A stretch of 64,000 bases of DNA, taken from Dermatemys mawii (Eukaryota > Chordata > Testudines > Dermatemydidae). A model generated the notes under the pieces. The model searched no databases and was not told the DNA's origin. It was given only the letters and a program-made list of their open reading frames with translations. The stretch is taken from positions 12,231,343 through 12,295,342 of the forward strand of contig ML677358.1 in the NCBI GenBank assembly GCA_007922305.1. The letters run 5' to 3'. This document shows, piece after piece, positions 1 to 19,838 of the stretch (its first letter is position 1; each line of letters opens with the position of its first letter). The translations under genes were made by a program, and so were the position numbers.

Positions 1-2154
1 ATGGCTAACTTAGACTTGATTCTGACCAACAGTAATTAAGGTGAAAGTGATCATGAAATGATCCTTTTCTTAGAATCATGAAATCTAAGGAGAGAGCGAG
101 CAGCAGAACAGAATAAGGACAATGGACTTCCAAAAAGCAGGCTTTAACAGACTCAGAGAACTGGTAGGTAAAGTCCCATAAAAAGAAAATCAAAGGAAAA
201 AGGGTTTCATGAGAACTGGCAGTTTCTCAAGGAGACAATATTAAGGCAGAACAGCAAACTATCCCAATATGGCTGCATCAAGAGCTCTTCAATTATCTGA
301 AAAATCAAAAAGGAATCCTACAAAAAATGGAAACATGGACAATTGCTAAGGAACAAAACAAAAGAACACAAACAAATACATGGAAACAGAATCAGAAAGG
401 CTTATGGCACAAAATGAGTTACACCTAACAAGAAACATAAAAGGTAGTAAGATGTTATTTAATATATTAGGAGCAAGAGAAAGATGAAATAAATCCTCTA
501 CTTAGAAGGGAAGGAGAGCTAATAACTGATGAAATCAAGAAGGTGGAGGTATTTAATACCTATTTGGCTTCAGTCTTCACTGTGATCTGATACCACAATA
601 TTAACAACCGGGAGGGAAAAAGTACAAACCAAATAGGAAAAGAACAGATTAAAAAATATTTTAATAAGTTTAAATAGGGTGGCAAGGCCTGATATAATTA
701 ACAATGCTAGGATTCTTAAGGAACTAGCTGAAGCAATCTTGGAACCCTTAGCTATATTTCAGAACTCCTGGAGGACAGGTGGAGTCCCAGAGGACTGGAG
801 AATGGCAAACATGGCACTCATCTTTAAAAAGGGGAACAAAGAGGACCCTGGGAATTATAGTCCAATTAGCCTAACTTTGACACATGGACAGATACTAGAA
901 TAAATTTGTATATATTTAGAGGATAATAAGGAATAACCAGCATGGATTTGTCAAGCATAAATCATGTTAAACCAATCTAACTTCCTCCTCTGACAGGGTT
1001 ACTGGCCTACTGAATGAGGGGCGCAGTAAAAATGATCTAGCTTGATGTAAGAAATGCTTCTGACACAGACTCACATGACATTCTCATAAGACAAACTAGG
1101 GAAATGTAGCCTATATGAAATTAATATAAGGTAAGTGCACAACAGTTTGAAAGACCATACTCAAAGAGTAGTTATCAGCGGTTCATTATCAAACTGGGAG
1201 GATGTATCTAGTGGGTGCCACAAAGATCAATCCTGGGTCTGATACTATTCAATATTTTCATTAATGACACGAATAATGGAGTTGGAGACAATGCTTATTA
1301 AAATTGGAGATGACACCAAGCTAGAAGGGGGTTGCAAGTACTTTTGAGGACAGGATTAAAATTCAAAGTGACCTTGACAAATTGGACATCGGAGCAGAAT
1401 TCAACAAAATGAAATTCAATGAAGACAATTGCAAAGTACTTCACTTAGGAAGGAAAAAATCAAATGTACACCTATGAAATGGGAAATAACTGGTTAGGTG
1501 GTAGTGTGGAAAAGGATCTGGGGGTTATAGTGGATCACAAATTGATTATGAGTCAAGCATGTGATACAGTTGTAAAAAAAGGTATATTCTGCAGTGTATT
1601 AGTGGAAGTGTTGTAAGTAAGATGGGGAGGTAGTTGTCCCACTTTATCCAGCACTGAGGCCTTAGCTGGACTACTGTGTTAAGTTATAAGCAGCATACTT
1701 TAAAGATGTGGACAAATGAGAGAGAGTGTGCTTAGGAGAGCAACAAACATAAAAGATTTAGAAAATCTTACCTATGAGGAAAGGTTAAAAAAAACAGGCC
1801 TTTTTGTCTTGAGAAAAGAAGACTGAGGAAGATTTTCAAATATGTGAAGGTCTGTTATAAAGAGGATAGGGATCAATTGTTCTCCATATCGACTTAAGGT
1901 AGGGAGCTTAAGCTGCAGCAAGGAAGATTTTGGTCAGATATTCGGAAAACCTTCATAACTACCAGGTTAGTTAAGCTCAGGAATATGCTTCCAGAGAGGC
2001 TGTGAAATCCCCATCACTGGACATTTTTAAGAATTGATTGGACAAACACCTTTCAGGGATGGTCTAGGTTTAGTTGGTTCTGCCTCAGTGCTGGGGGCTG
2101 AACTTGATGACCTCTCAAGGTCCTTTCCAGCCCTTCCTTTCTATAATTCTATGA
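1..2154 (+). mobile_element. CR1-type LINE, decayed, 5' end outside window
   Basis: The plus strand reads as a degraded CR1 non-LTR retrotransposon. The first few hundred bases resemble the endonuclease end, and 679-903 keeps a reverse transcriptase stretch with the motif WRTGGVPEDW followed by IFKKGNKEDPGNY, typical of CR1 RT. The polymerase acidic box appears as a damaged GDDTK at about 1305-1320. The element ends at the family's 3' end with an ATTCTATGA-like tail near 2141-2154. Many stops and frameshifts break the frame, so it is dead. Identification is by pattern recognition, not by a library search. Confidence 0.85.
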
Positions 2155-8452
<6,298 letters not shown>

Positions 8453-8800
8453 GGCTCTTCGCGCGGGGGAGAGCGGTGGCCGGCACGGCAGCTCCTCCGA
8501 GCTGCCTCTCTCCGGGCGGACTCGGCTCCCGTCCCGGCCACACCCCGCCAGGGAAGCGCCGCGACCCTGAGGGAACCCGCCCGCGCAGCGGGCTAGGCCC
8601 CAGCCTCGTTTGGGCCGCGCCAGGCTTCCGGCCCAGTCACCCGCCTCCCACGGGGCCTGCTGCTGGGGCCCAGCGCCGCCGCTGGAAGGGGAGAAGAGCG
8701 AGGGCAGGGCGGGGAGCGCTGGCTGGGAAAGGGGGGCGTTAGACTGGCACCCTCCGGTGCATTTCTGCCCCATGCCCGCCCTGCTGGCCTTGGCCCCACG

Positions 8801-9507
8801 GGCTCCCCCCCTCGACCCGTTCGCTTCCTACCTCCCTCTCTTGGTGCCACAGAGCGGGGATGGGCACCCTGGAGTCTCCTCACTCTGTCCCAGCCCTGCC
8901 ATTGCTTGTGTGTGTGACAGAGCGGGACAGGGAACCGAGTCTGTCTCTGTTACCCCAGGGTTATCGCTCCCAAGGGCCCTGGCTTGGCCCTCCCCAAAGA
9001 AAAGGGCCCTAGTAGTGCTGACAGTACTGAAAACCGGCCCCATGGTTTTGCAGTAAGCAATTAAGCCTCCTCTACAGGAGCCAATGAGTGTTCCAGCCTA
9101 CAGTCTGAATTGAAGCCCATGTTGTTAAACTGGCACAAACCCCCTGGGAAACATTTTAAGAGTGGCTTATTCTGGTTTAGGTCAATTGGGAACAAGTGTA
9201 AGCTAACCCCTAAGTCACTCAAATGCAAAGAAGTGTGTCTACACAGTTTTCTCTAGTTTAACTATATTGGTTTAAAAACCTATTTACGTTAAACTGATGC
9301 AGCTTTCTTGTGTAGACAAGGCCTTAGTTAAGTTGTATAAAGTGCTTTGAACAATGTTAGATTAAATGCTGCAAATTAATAATTATTCAGAACTTTTGGC
9401 ATTTAGCACAGGCTATTCTAGTGATGTATCAGCAGGAGCATCACTGCATTCATGCGCTTTCTGATCCCATTAAAAAACACTTTGACAAATACACCTTGTC
9501 TTCAATA
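8801..9507. other. intergenic, no gene seen
   Basis: Upstream of PHYKPL on the minus strand. GC falls away from the island. The stretch GTGTCTACAC at about 9233 to GTGTAGACAAGG at about 9313 resembles a short repeat with inverted ends. Otherwise nothing supportable. Confidence 0.4.
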
Positions 9508-9646
9508 GAAAAGAACTCACCAGAGAAGAGCAACAACAATAATTAATGGTCTAGAAAACATGACCTCTGGTGGAAGATTGAAAAAAATTGGGTTTGTTTA
9601 GTTTGGAAAAAAGACAGAGGGGACATAAGTTTTCAAATACATAAAA

Positions 9647-9932
9647 CAGGTACACAACCTACTGCATGCCAAAGGCAACTCAGTGGCACTCACACTGCCC
9701 GGGTCTTGGCCACGGGTCTGGGGGACTCTCCATTTTAATTTAATTTTAAATGAAGGTTCTTAAACATTTTAAAAACCTTATTTATTTTACATACAACAGT
9801 AGTTTAGTTACGTATTAAAGACTTTAGAAAGAGACCTTCTAAAATGTTAATGTATTACTGGCATGCAAAATTTTAAATTAGAGAGAAGAAAGGAAGACTT
9901 GGCACACCACTCTGAAAGGTTGCTGCCCCCTG
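9647..9932 (-). mobile_element. hAT-type MITE, family 1, perfect 8-bp target duplication
   Basis: A 286-bp element flanked by identical octamers ACATAAAA at 9639-9646 and 9933-9940. It begins CAGGTACACAACC and ends GGTTGCTGCCCCCTG, diverged versions of the family ends. It runs opposite to the copy at 13619-13901, with the shared interior GAAGGTCTCTTTCTAAAGTC on its own sense strand. It is inserted in a CR1 element. Confidence 0.88.
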
Positions 9933-10166
9933 ACATAAAAGATTGTTACAACGATGAGGCAGAAGAATTGTTGTTCTTAAACTCTGAGGATAGGACAAGC
10001 AATGGACCTAAATTGCAGCAAGGGAGGGTTAGGCTGGTCATTAGGAAAAACTTCTTAACTGTCAGGATGGTTAAGCACTGGAATAAATTGTTTAGGGAGG
10101 TGGTGGAATCTCTGTCATTGGAGATTTTTTAGAGCATGTTAGACACGCATCAGGAATGGTCTAGAT

Positions 10167-10841
10167 CAGGTGTGGGCAAACTTTTTGGCCCAAGGGCCAC
10201 ATTCAGGTTAAAAATTGTATGGAAGGCTGGTAGGGTAGGGTCAGGAAGCCCTGGCCCCACCCCCATCTGACCCCCTCCCACTCCCCTCAACCCATCCAGC
10301 CTCCCCTGCTCCCTGTCCCATGACTTCCCCCTCCCAAGACACCCCCCAACTACCTCTGGGACCTCACCCCCCATCTAAGCCCACCTACTTGTTCCCTGAC
10401 TGCCCCCTCCTGAGACACCCCACCTTAGCTATCCCCCCAGAACTCCATCCCTTACTTAATCCCCCCACCCTGACTGCCCCACCTGCTATCCATTCCCACC
10501 CCCGACCGACCCCTGGGACTCCCTCCCCCTTATCCAAGGGCCCGACCTGGCCCCAACCCCCTTACCACACTGCTCAGGCCTGCTGGAGCGAGATACGCTA
10601 CCCCGCTGGAGCTTGCAGCCTTGCCCCCTCACCACACCACCCAGAGTGTCAGGAGCTTAGGCCCTGCTGGAGCCAGCCCTGCATCTGCAGTGCTGCCCGT
10701 GCGGCGCGCTGAAGCTGTGCCTGGGGGGTGAGAACGACACTAGGGAAGGGGCTGAGCAGCCTTCAGGGCCAGGAGCTCAGGGGCCGGTCAGGAAGGGTCC
10801 GCAGGCTGGATGTGGCCTGCGGGCGTAGTTTGTCCACCCCG
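10167..10841. mobile_element. hAT-type non-autonomous element, family 2
   Basis: A 675-bp insertion in the CR1. It starts CAGGTGTGGGCAAACTTTTT and ends GTAGTTTGTCCACCCCG, which are inverted ends. Flanks are GTCTAGAT (10159-10166) and ATCTAGAT (10842-10849), matching at 7 of 8. The interior is strongly C-rich, with repeated CCCCTCCC-like units at 10250-10560. No transposase frame. Confidence 0.82.
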
Positions 10842-10925
10842 ATCTAGATAATACTTAGTCCTGCCATGAATGCAGGGGACTGGACTAGATATCCTCTTGA
10901 GGTCTCTTCCAGTCCTGTGATCACT

Positions 10926-13610
10926 TTCAGCCCTCCTGTCAGAATTCTTTAATCTTCAGTGGAAGTGAAGTAGGTGACTCTTGTTTAGAATTCATGTGGA
11001 GTTAATAAATATAATTTTATGTCAGTGGCCTGGGCCTTTCCTAATCCTCACTATCTGTGTTGTAGAGTTTTCTCTTTTAAATATTCGTATGTTAAGGCAA
11101 GTGATTCTACATCTAAAAATTAATTGTGGTGTGTGTTTTTGTGGGGCTACCTTTCAGAACACTGTCCAATATCACAAACATACTGGCAGCACAATATATA
11201 CCCCATAGTCTTAAGTACAGAAAAGTTTGTATTCTCACATTCCTGTGTTTGCTCAGTGAAAGCAGTAGAGCTGGCAATGCTGGAGAAGGCTTACTCTCAA
11301 ACTGATAAAGAGGGAGCATGAATAACAGGGAAATACTATCATTAGTTCACATTGGTCACATTAACTTATTTGCTCAGATTTGGTCAACTGAAGACTGGAA
11401 AAACTACTGAAAGCCTCAGGGGTATTCTCCCACCATTGCTTAAAAAGTTTGCCCTGTTTTAAACATATATGTTGTTACAAAACAATGCGTGGAGTAAGCA
11501 GTCTGCAGAGATTGCAGGCCTGAGCTCTTTGTGAACTGTTTGAAACAGCTTGATAGATTTTGTTACTGATTAGAAAATAGGGTCATCAATAAATTGCATC
11601 TTTAGTTGCAACTGTGGACAGAGTTACTTGATAAATACAAGAGGAATTTATTTCTGTGTAAATGTGGATGATTTGGAAACAATGATCTATCATGGACTCA
11701 AAACTATGTTTATTTTAAAGTCAGAGTCATTTGTTTTATATTAATGACTTGTTTAATAACTAAACATACATTAAAGGGAAAATTAATAATGTTTTAAACC
11801 TTTATTTGAATTCTTGCCACATTTAAAAACATTTAGTAGAATTTGGAAAGTTTATTCTTAGTTAAAAATGCTGCAATTTATTATACATATTCACACCATC
11901 ATAAAAACAACTTGTAAAGGGAAGCAGTTTTATTTATTTTTCAAGTCCAAATATTAACGTACTACAGATTAAAACACAATGAAGCAATGGTTTTGAAGGT
12001 TTCAAAATAATGCATTGTCCATTGCAGTTATAAAATAGAAATAAAATGAAGCAGCACTAGTTAATACCATTTTAACATAATAAACAGTGGATAAGAAACA
12101 CTATTAATGCCTTTTTAAAAAAACAAACAGTTGTTCCCCAAAATTATGACTAAATATAACACTTCTCTTGGCATGTACATTATAACAGTTTATAAAAAGG
12201 TTTAAAAATAAGAGACTTACTAAATACCTCTTTTATATAAAGATACCTATTTTTGTTTTAGAAAAGCAATACATTTTACTGAAACTTAGGAAAGCTTTGT
12301 ATAAGATACTATGTAAATACATTCAAACAGAACTGTTCTTCACAAGAGGCCCAAAATGCAAACACTTACTCATGTGGGTAGATGAACAGATGCCACTGAA
12401 GTGAATGTGATTACCCACATGAAGAAGGCGTGCTTGCATAACAGTTTATAGGATCAGGCCCTACTGACATAATGAAACCAGGTAAGCTAATACACTTATT
12501 TATGTTCTTCTAAATACTGTATAAATAGGTCAGATTTTCATTTAGTATAAAATACTAACAGTTGTAGCTTCTTGAACTGCAGATAATTGCACTTATAGAA
12601 TGAGTGCAGTTTAAAGAGATTTGTATATCCACTCAAAATAATACTGTATGGGGCAACGGAGATAGCAGGTGGTTTTGTTTGTACTTTGATTATTTGGATT
12701 GTAAACTGTCATTGTAGCCTTAGCTTCCTGCTCAGTGGCATTTCCAACTGTATGTTTTATCATACTGAATATTTTTTTTTCCTGTGAAATGCAGAAAGTA
12801 AAACATCAAAGGTAAATGGAGACAAAATAAACAGTGCAAAACAAAAATTATTGTATTCTGAGAATTTCTACAATATTGCACTTCACCACATTGAAGTTAC
12901 CAACCAGAATGCACCTAGTTAAGAGGCTGATCCAACTTTAATTTTAGCTAATGGGCCTAATCCTGAAACTCAATGAGTAATTGGGTGCTAAGCACTTTGC
13001 AAAATCAGGTCCTAACTATGTTTATGTTTAACTAAAGAAAACAAATGTGAAATACAAAATCAATTTTACAGTCTCAAATAAAATAAATTGCAAAACCTAG
13101 GGTCTGTACTTATCACTTTTTGAAGATGTGGACAAATCAGTGTATCATCAGAAAAAGCAGCAGGGCAAGTTTTAGTGAGTTACAGATTATGTATTTTAAA
13201 TGTATGCATGAGATTCCTCCATTTTTACTTCCCTCCTTTTAATAAGTCTCTGTTGGATAATGGAGCCTCATAAAAATAGTTAGCTGACTGTTCACATTAC
13301 ATGAAACTCCACAGCAATGATGCAGCCACTACCGGTCTGTAGTATACAGGAATTCATTAGTTTTACAGCAGATGAAAGGAGAACTGTAAACTGCTGATGT
13401 ACTGTTCCCTATAGTCAGTGGTTTTGATAACTGCCAGCTCTAATACATTGAAAGCTGATGCCTCAATATCTTTTTCTGGCTCTCCCTAAACTCTCTAGAA
13501 TACTGTATAGTCTCTGCAGTATATTCTCATGTGCCTTGTCCAGCTCAGTTTTAAATGATTGCAATGACAGGTTTTCACCACTTACTCTGGGCTCATATTC
13601 CACAAAATAA
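10926..13610. other. intergenic AT-rich DNA, no gene seen
   Basis: About 2.7 kb of AT-rich sequence with short accidental frames only. I see no collagen triplets, no splice-bounded exon, and no recognisable RNA gene. Confidence 0.5.
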
Positions 13611-13618
13611 TGCTAGAA

Positions 13619-13901
13619 CAGGGGTCGGCAACCTTTCGGAAGGGGTGTGCCAAGTCTTAATTTATTCACTCTAATTTAAAGTTTTGTGCACCAGTAATAC
13701 ATTTTTTAGAAGGTCTCTTCCTGTAAGTCTATAATATATAACTAAACTATTGTATGTAAAGTAAATAAGGTTTTTAAAATGTTTAAGAAACTTCATTTGA
13801 AATTAAACTGAAATGCAGAGACCCCCAGGCTGGTGGCCAGGACCCAGGCAGTGTGAGTGCCACTGAAAATCGGCACGTGTGCCACAGGTTGCCTACCCCT
13901 G
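13619..13901 (+). mobile_element. hAT-type MITE, family 1, perfect 8-bp target duplication
   Basis: A 283-bp element starting CAGGGGTCGGCAACCTTTC and ending AGGTTGCCTACCCCTG. Identical octamers TGCTAGAA flank it at 13611-13618 and 13902-13909. No coding capacity, so it must have been moved by an hAT transposase supplied elsewhere. Confidence 0.93.
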
Positions 13902-13909
13902 TGCTAGAA

Positions 13910-16900
13910 CATTTTTGCTGCTGATGATTAAATGGAATACAAATACATGCCAGAGTCACACAATGAAAACTCTGCATTAAATCATGAACCAACTATAAGC
14001 AAGAGAGACTGAGTGCAAATTATGAAGAGTAATTGTTCTCAGTGGTTTACTTTGATGTTCAGTAGACTACCAAAGGAAGTAGATGAAGGTACTCGTCACC
14101 AAAGTATTTAAAACTGGATTAGATTCATATCTGGGATTTTCAACAATTTTGGGTACAGGTGCCAAAGACTGGCTGATCCCCTAACAAAATGCAGTGGGGA
14201 TGGACTAAAGTGATCAGTTGTTCTTCCTTCCTAATTTTCTGCCTTCCTAGAATAGTTATTCTTAGCATAACAGTGAAACAGTTCAAGAACAGTTCATCTC
14301 TGCACAAAGGTTGTCTTGTAAGGCTGCCACAGTCAGTAACACCCAAGGCAATATGCCACATCTGTGCCAGTTGTGCAAATTAAAGTGACTTGGGTAGCTT
14401 GAAATCAGTGAAAATATTTCATTAAATACTTCAAAAAAATTCTTGCTAACAGATAGGAAGCCCAGTTCTAGTTCTTAAGAGCACCAGCAAATATTTACTT
14501 ATAAATCTACTGTTTTTATCATTGTCAGGTTAAAAATGCTTATGAAGTAAAAACAATCACATGCATAAAATGAGGGAAAGCAATACGAGGTTACAGTGCA
14601 TCCTAATTGAAACAAGTACCATAAAAAAAAAAAGACTGATGGCCAAATTCTACTCTTAGCTACACTGCTGTAAATTCTCTTGAGCAGAATAGGGCCAAGA
14701 ATATATAGTACTTGTCTAAGGATTTTTATATTAAGAGCAGCTTTTATGGTTTACATTTTATAGTCAGATTTTTAATTTTATTTGTACATTTGGCTCCTTG
14801 TTCAGATAAATCTGTTGACAATATGGAAAATATTTAAGAGTTTCTCTCCTCTCAGAGAAGTTTGGCTGGCAATCTCAGGCAATTTTTTTTTTTGTCTATC
14901 TTAAGAAGCACAGTGAATTAATTACTAGGACAACAATTAAATAAGAACAAATGAGAAGATTATGGTGTTTCCCATTATGGTGACATGTCAGAAAATGTAC
15001 AAACTGAAAAAAACGTGAAAATATGAAACTATTTAAATATTCTCTTGTTTTACAGAGATATTTTAACCATAAAAATACACAGAAGAGAAAGAGTTATCCA
15101 TACTTCTCCCCCAAATTAACATCAGAACAATCAGATTCCCCTCTGCTGACAAAAAGCTACTTATTTTGCTGGAAAACATATCCTCTAGGGGGCAGCATTA
15201 AACAACCATTCAGTTGCCATGCAATCTACCAAAACATGGGTACTACTTTATACATCGTTTTGTTTGTTGAATTTTCATGCCAAAAGGATGCATAATTATA
15301 CATTATGAAAGGTTATTTATGACAGAGGCTGGCTGTTTGTCATGGCACTAAATCTGGAAAAGTCATGGCATAACAATACTTTAAGTTGTTTGCCATAGGA
15401 AATGATGAGAATATTTAAATACTATTTATTTTTATAGTGAATTGCATAACATAATTTAGTGGTGTTTAGCTAATAGTGGAAAACTCAAACTCCACTACAT
15501 GGTATGTAGAGAAAACCAAAGTCCTGATCCTGTGGGTGGAAGGGTCTGCCTGCACACGTCTAGGTGCAGGATTGGGGCTAAAATTTGTAAAAATTCATGA
15601 AGGATCCTTGCTCCATCATGGACTGATGTTACTTTTACACCATCTAAGAATTTGACCCTGTGACTAAATAAAAGAAAAACACAAACAAACAAGAAAACAA
15701 AACAAAAAAGCAACCCTAAGAACAGGGTTTCTGTCATGGAAGTCTGGGCCATAACAAGTGTACAACCCTTTTATAGTAGATAACCATGGTAATATATCTG
15801 ACAGGATTAAAAATATGGAATATGCTTAATAGATATTTTTGACATGGGTAGATTCCATCCTTTTCAGTTTTAGCATTAACAAGAATGACCAGTTCAAAAA
15901 GCACATAGCAATGATTTGTTTAGTTAACGAGCATCAGACACCAAACATGAAACTATAAAACTGAGAAGCTGCCTAAGAAACATTTTGTCCTTTGGTTTTC
16001 TAGAAAACACGCAAGAAATATTTCAGCTTTAGCATAAGGATAAAACATTCATAGAGATTTTAAATATACAAGAGAAATAAGTTCATCATCATTATATATA
16101 TACAGAAAATGTCAGCATTTGTGAATGGACGAAAGAAAAAGTATGTGGCAATGTCTTGATTTCTTAATCTACTACGAAAAATAACTATCAAGGCTTGGAA
16201 AGAAATATTTTCAGTTTGGAGTCAGATTTGGTTCTCCCAATCTCTTTCCTAATTAGGAGAAACATTCATTGATTAACCTCCAAGTACATAATTGCATCAA
16301 TTGCAAACGACAATTCTCCCCACAAGGGCAGGCTTAATTATCAGGTTGTTTAAAACGCTGGCAGTGAGTCTACCTCAGGCTCCCAATGTCTATATGCTGG
16401 TGGCACTGAACTGGAGTTTGCAATGACGGGAAATATTTGAAAAGTAGTCAAGGCCAGAGGATATCTTCCCATTGCGAATTGTAGGAAGATCTCCCACCAC
16501 TACAGCAGCACTGGTGCAATCACACTGTTGCTTGCACCAATTGTACTACATGAATGCTAGATCAACAGTGGAAGATTTCCCTAAAATTCTGCATAGATTA
16601 GGCCAGACAGGGCAACTGTACTGGAACTCTGTTAACAACAATCGGGCATTTAACATGACCGAAATGACAGGGTGCAGAATACGGCCAGGACTGCCCTGAA
16701 CAACAGTGAATGAAATAAACCACTCTAGCTTTAGGATTTGTTTACACTGCCCTGGCAAAATGCACTGGAGGGATGTGATTTGTAAAGCACTCTTGTGTGT
16801 TGTACTCTCAATGCCCCATGTAGAGCCTATTGGCATACTCTAAAAGATATCTACATTCAAGATAACATAGTCAAACAGGAGTACACTAATGCGAACTAGA

Positions 16901-19830
16901 GAATTGGGTGCATAACTGTCCTTTGTGCCTTTTAGAATCTCCCCTTAAAGTGATAGCTAACCTAACCTCATGAATGAGAAATAATTAAAATGCACTTTTA
17001 TTGCTGATTAAATTATATAATTCCTGTTTCTTGACCTATTACTTTATCTGAGTTTTAATCAATATAATTATAGAGAAAAGTAAAAAAATACACGATACAC
17101 CTTTATAATCTTTAAACAAAAAAAGACAAGTAATACAAAATTAGAGTGGCTGACAAATATAAGAAATAAAGTTAACTGCATATTCCTGTGAATCTTTTAT
17201 GTAGTCCACATCTTCTATCATGATGAGCTGTATGTCCATTTCAAACATTAATCTGTGTACAGGAAATGCTCTCTGTCTAGGAGACTTTCCTAAATAAATC
17301 CAGTAGAAATAATGCACCAAGGCATTGATGATAATTCATAGGCATCATTCTGAAATTTTCTAGTATCTGTCTGGAGACATTAATGGAGAGCAGTATACAG
17401 TACTGAGCACATTACCATTGTTCATGTTATTAGAGCTGAAATTAACTCTTCGCTAGGTTAAGTTGTACAGGCAAAGTTCATTAATTCTTGCCTTTATCCC
17501 CATATCCTCACTTCATCACAAGCCTGCATGTGCCCAGTAGACTCAGTGGAATAATGATCTAACCACAAGGCTTGGATCAACACAATAAGCACCGTAGGCA
17601 CAAAATTTTGATATTTCCTCTCTGTCCTTTAGTTACATTATGCTGCTAAAGAAGTGCATTGGGAGGAGCACAGAGATCAAAGGATTGCAATGCTTTGCCA
17701 TGCAACTTTTTCCTTTCAGAGCCAACGCTCCTCAGCAGGTTCTACAGCTCCTTCCAAGATGGGAACGCCATCCCTTCGCCCCCTGGGTGGCGCTCTGCTA
17801 TCCACTCTGTACAGCTAGGCATGCATGAAGTTACAGCTCCTATCCAAGACCAGTGTACTTGATGACTGTGCAATTACTTTAGGTTTCTCCAACCTGCCTG
17901 GCTACCTTACTACTTCTGTTCCCTCATGTACTAGTACTTCACCGACAAAATCAGCATGTCCTAAAAGCCTGGGTCTCGAGCTTTTGGTTAATTAGGCTTT
18001 ATCTTATATAAGAAATAGGCTCTGATGACCTGTTAACCGGTACATCCCAGTTTTGTCTATCCACTTTATGATACCATTGGTGTCTACTGTTAAGCCTTCT
18101 CCCCATCCTATAAAGAGAAGCCATGAGGCTTTCTGGATGTTCTCATTTCTTCAAGAATGGAATGGAGCTGGTCAAGGTAACTTGCAGAATGGGATTACGG
18201 TGTCACTGGACTCTCAATTCACATGGTATTTTTGAGATGTGTGGTACAGACAGAGCCCGAGTTCAAACTCATTTACAGAAAAGAGAGAGAGAGACAGGGA
18301 GAAGGAGGGGGAGGGAAGAGTATGAGTATGGAGATCGAATTGTACAATGTTCACAAAACAAGCCCCATTTCATACTGTGACCTCTTCCAAGTTTTGGGAT
18401 CCCCCTAGTGTTGCACTTTGAAGTGCTCTCTTGCTTCAGAAAAGACTTTAGCAGAGTTCTCACTATGCACCAAGCCTAAGATAGCAATTTTTCTAAAAAG
18501 TGTGTTTGGCAGGTGAAGTTTCCCAGGTTCTCTGGATTCTACAATAACAAAGACGGAGCCCCCAGCAAGACTCTTGCAACTTTTCAGCCACACACCCCAG
18601 AAAGTTAAATGTATGTTTCTTCCCAAGATACAAGTTTTGTCATTGAAGCATGCACAGATGGCCGAGTTCATCATATTGAGCCAAAACTTTACTATTTCCA
18701 TCAGGGTGGGAGCATGTAGAAGCGAACGGGGTTGGCCTTGTTTTCTTTGCCAGCTGGAAGTCCTTTCACTCGGCCAGATGATAAATGAGTCTCTTTCATT
18801 TCTAGGGCTGCATTCTTCTTTTCTTTTTTGCTTTCAGCCATGTTTTTTCACCCTTTTAGTGAGTGTGCAACAGAAATGCAGAGTTGAAAGCCAAATTTAG
18901 GAGAGGGATCTCTCTCCTCCAGGCTCTAAGGCACAACAGGCAACCAATTGTCTCAGTACTGTTAGTCCACACAGTAGCATTAGCAGCAAATATGATTATT
19001 CCCATCCACTGCAGCTTGTTTGTACATAAACTCCCAACGTTACCATGCATGTCCTATGGGCTTGGGAAACTTTATGACATTTTAAAAGTCCATAAATGGC
19101 AGCATCCAGTATAAAAAAGTTCAATATATTACTGTTGATTTTTCTTTACAAAAATTAAAAGATCAAAATATGTCACATTATTTACATACTTTATGCTTCA
19201 TGGTTAGAGATCACTGAAAAAAAACACACAGACACTGTTTTAATCACAAAGACAGGAATGTTTCCTTACACTCATTCACTGCAAAGTAGTTAATTATTGT
19301 TAATGCTGTAAGAATTGACCCCTTTTGACTTTTTAATATTAAACAACTAAATGAATCAACATAGAATTAAATACTGTTCCTGTAAGGCCCTGCCCACATT
19401 CTGAGTCTGTAACCATCTAGCGATGTGGTCGGCTCTCAACTTCATTTATATCCCCATGTCACATGGTTAAAATCTGATTAGTAATTGTTGAGCTACCAAT
19501 GTCCCAGCATTACCAGAGTGTTAGCATGGCACATGATTCTCTGGCTGTAATTAGTTTACAGCATTGTCCTTTAGTGGTATGGAGAAAATGCCGTAACCAT
19601 ACCCAGGCATTTGGCTTGGGCAATCCTCCTACCTAGCTGTCTGTGCACTAGATATGCCAGGATGCAGTGTCCTGTGTGCTGCTGCTCTTGTGTGTGCATG
19701 TCATTTAGGTGCTTTATCCCCAGTACTGAGGCACTATGGAATAGCTGCCCAGATTTTCCTAGAATGCACTGATACAAAACTTTCAGGCAGTGTGGTAGGT
19801 GTGGACGTACTATTGTGATGGCAGACATAC
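13910..19830. other. intergenic, no gene seen
   Basis: About 5.9 kb without a supportable exon or recognised transposon. It has slightly GC-richer patches at about 16370-16700 and 17640-17860 and a purine-rich AG tract at about 18275-18325. The frames crossing these have no family resemblance I can name. Confidence 0.45.
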
Positions 19831-19838
19831 TCCTGTAT

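Larger units (their letters stand above)
9508..10925 (+). mobile_element. CR1 LINE fragment interrupted by two hAT insertions
   Basis: Plus-strand CR1 sequence occurs in three pieces: about 9508-9646, 9933-10166 and 10842-10925. The middle piece encodes the tail motif LQQGRVRLVIRKNFLTVRMV, and the last piece carries the 3' end CTGGACTAGAT followed by CTTCCAGTCCTGTGA. The gaps are filled by two DNA transposons that split it. Confidence 0.85.

Noticed and set aside
9863..10132. 89-codon plus-strand frame
   Set aside because: It crosses the hAT/CR1 junction; the recognisable part is the CR1 tail, not a host gene.
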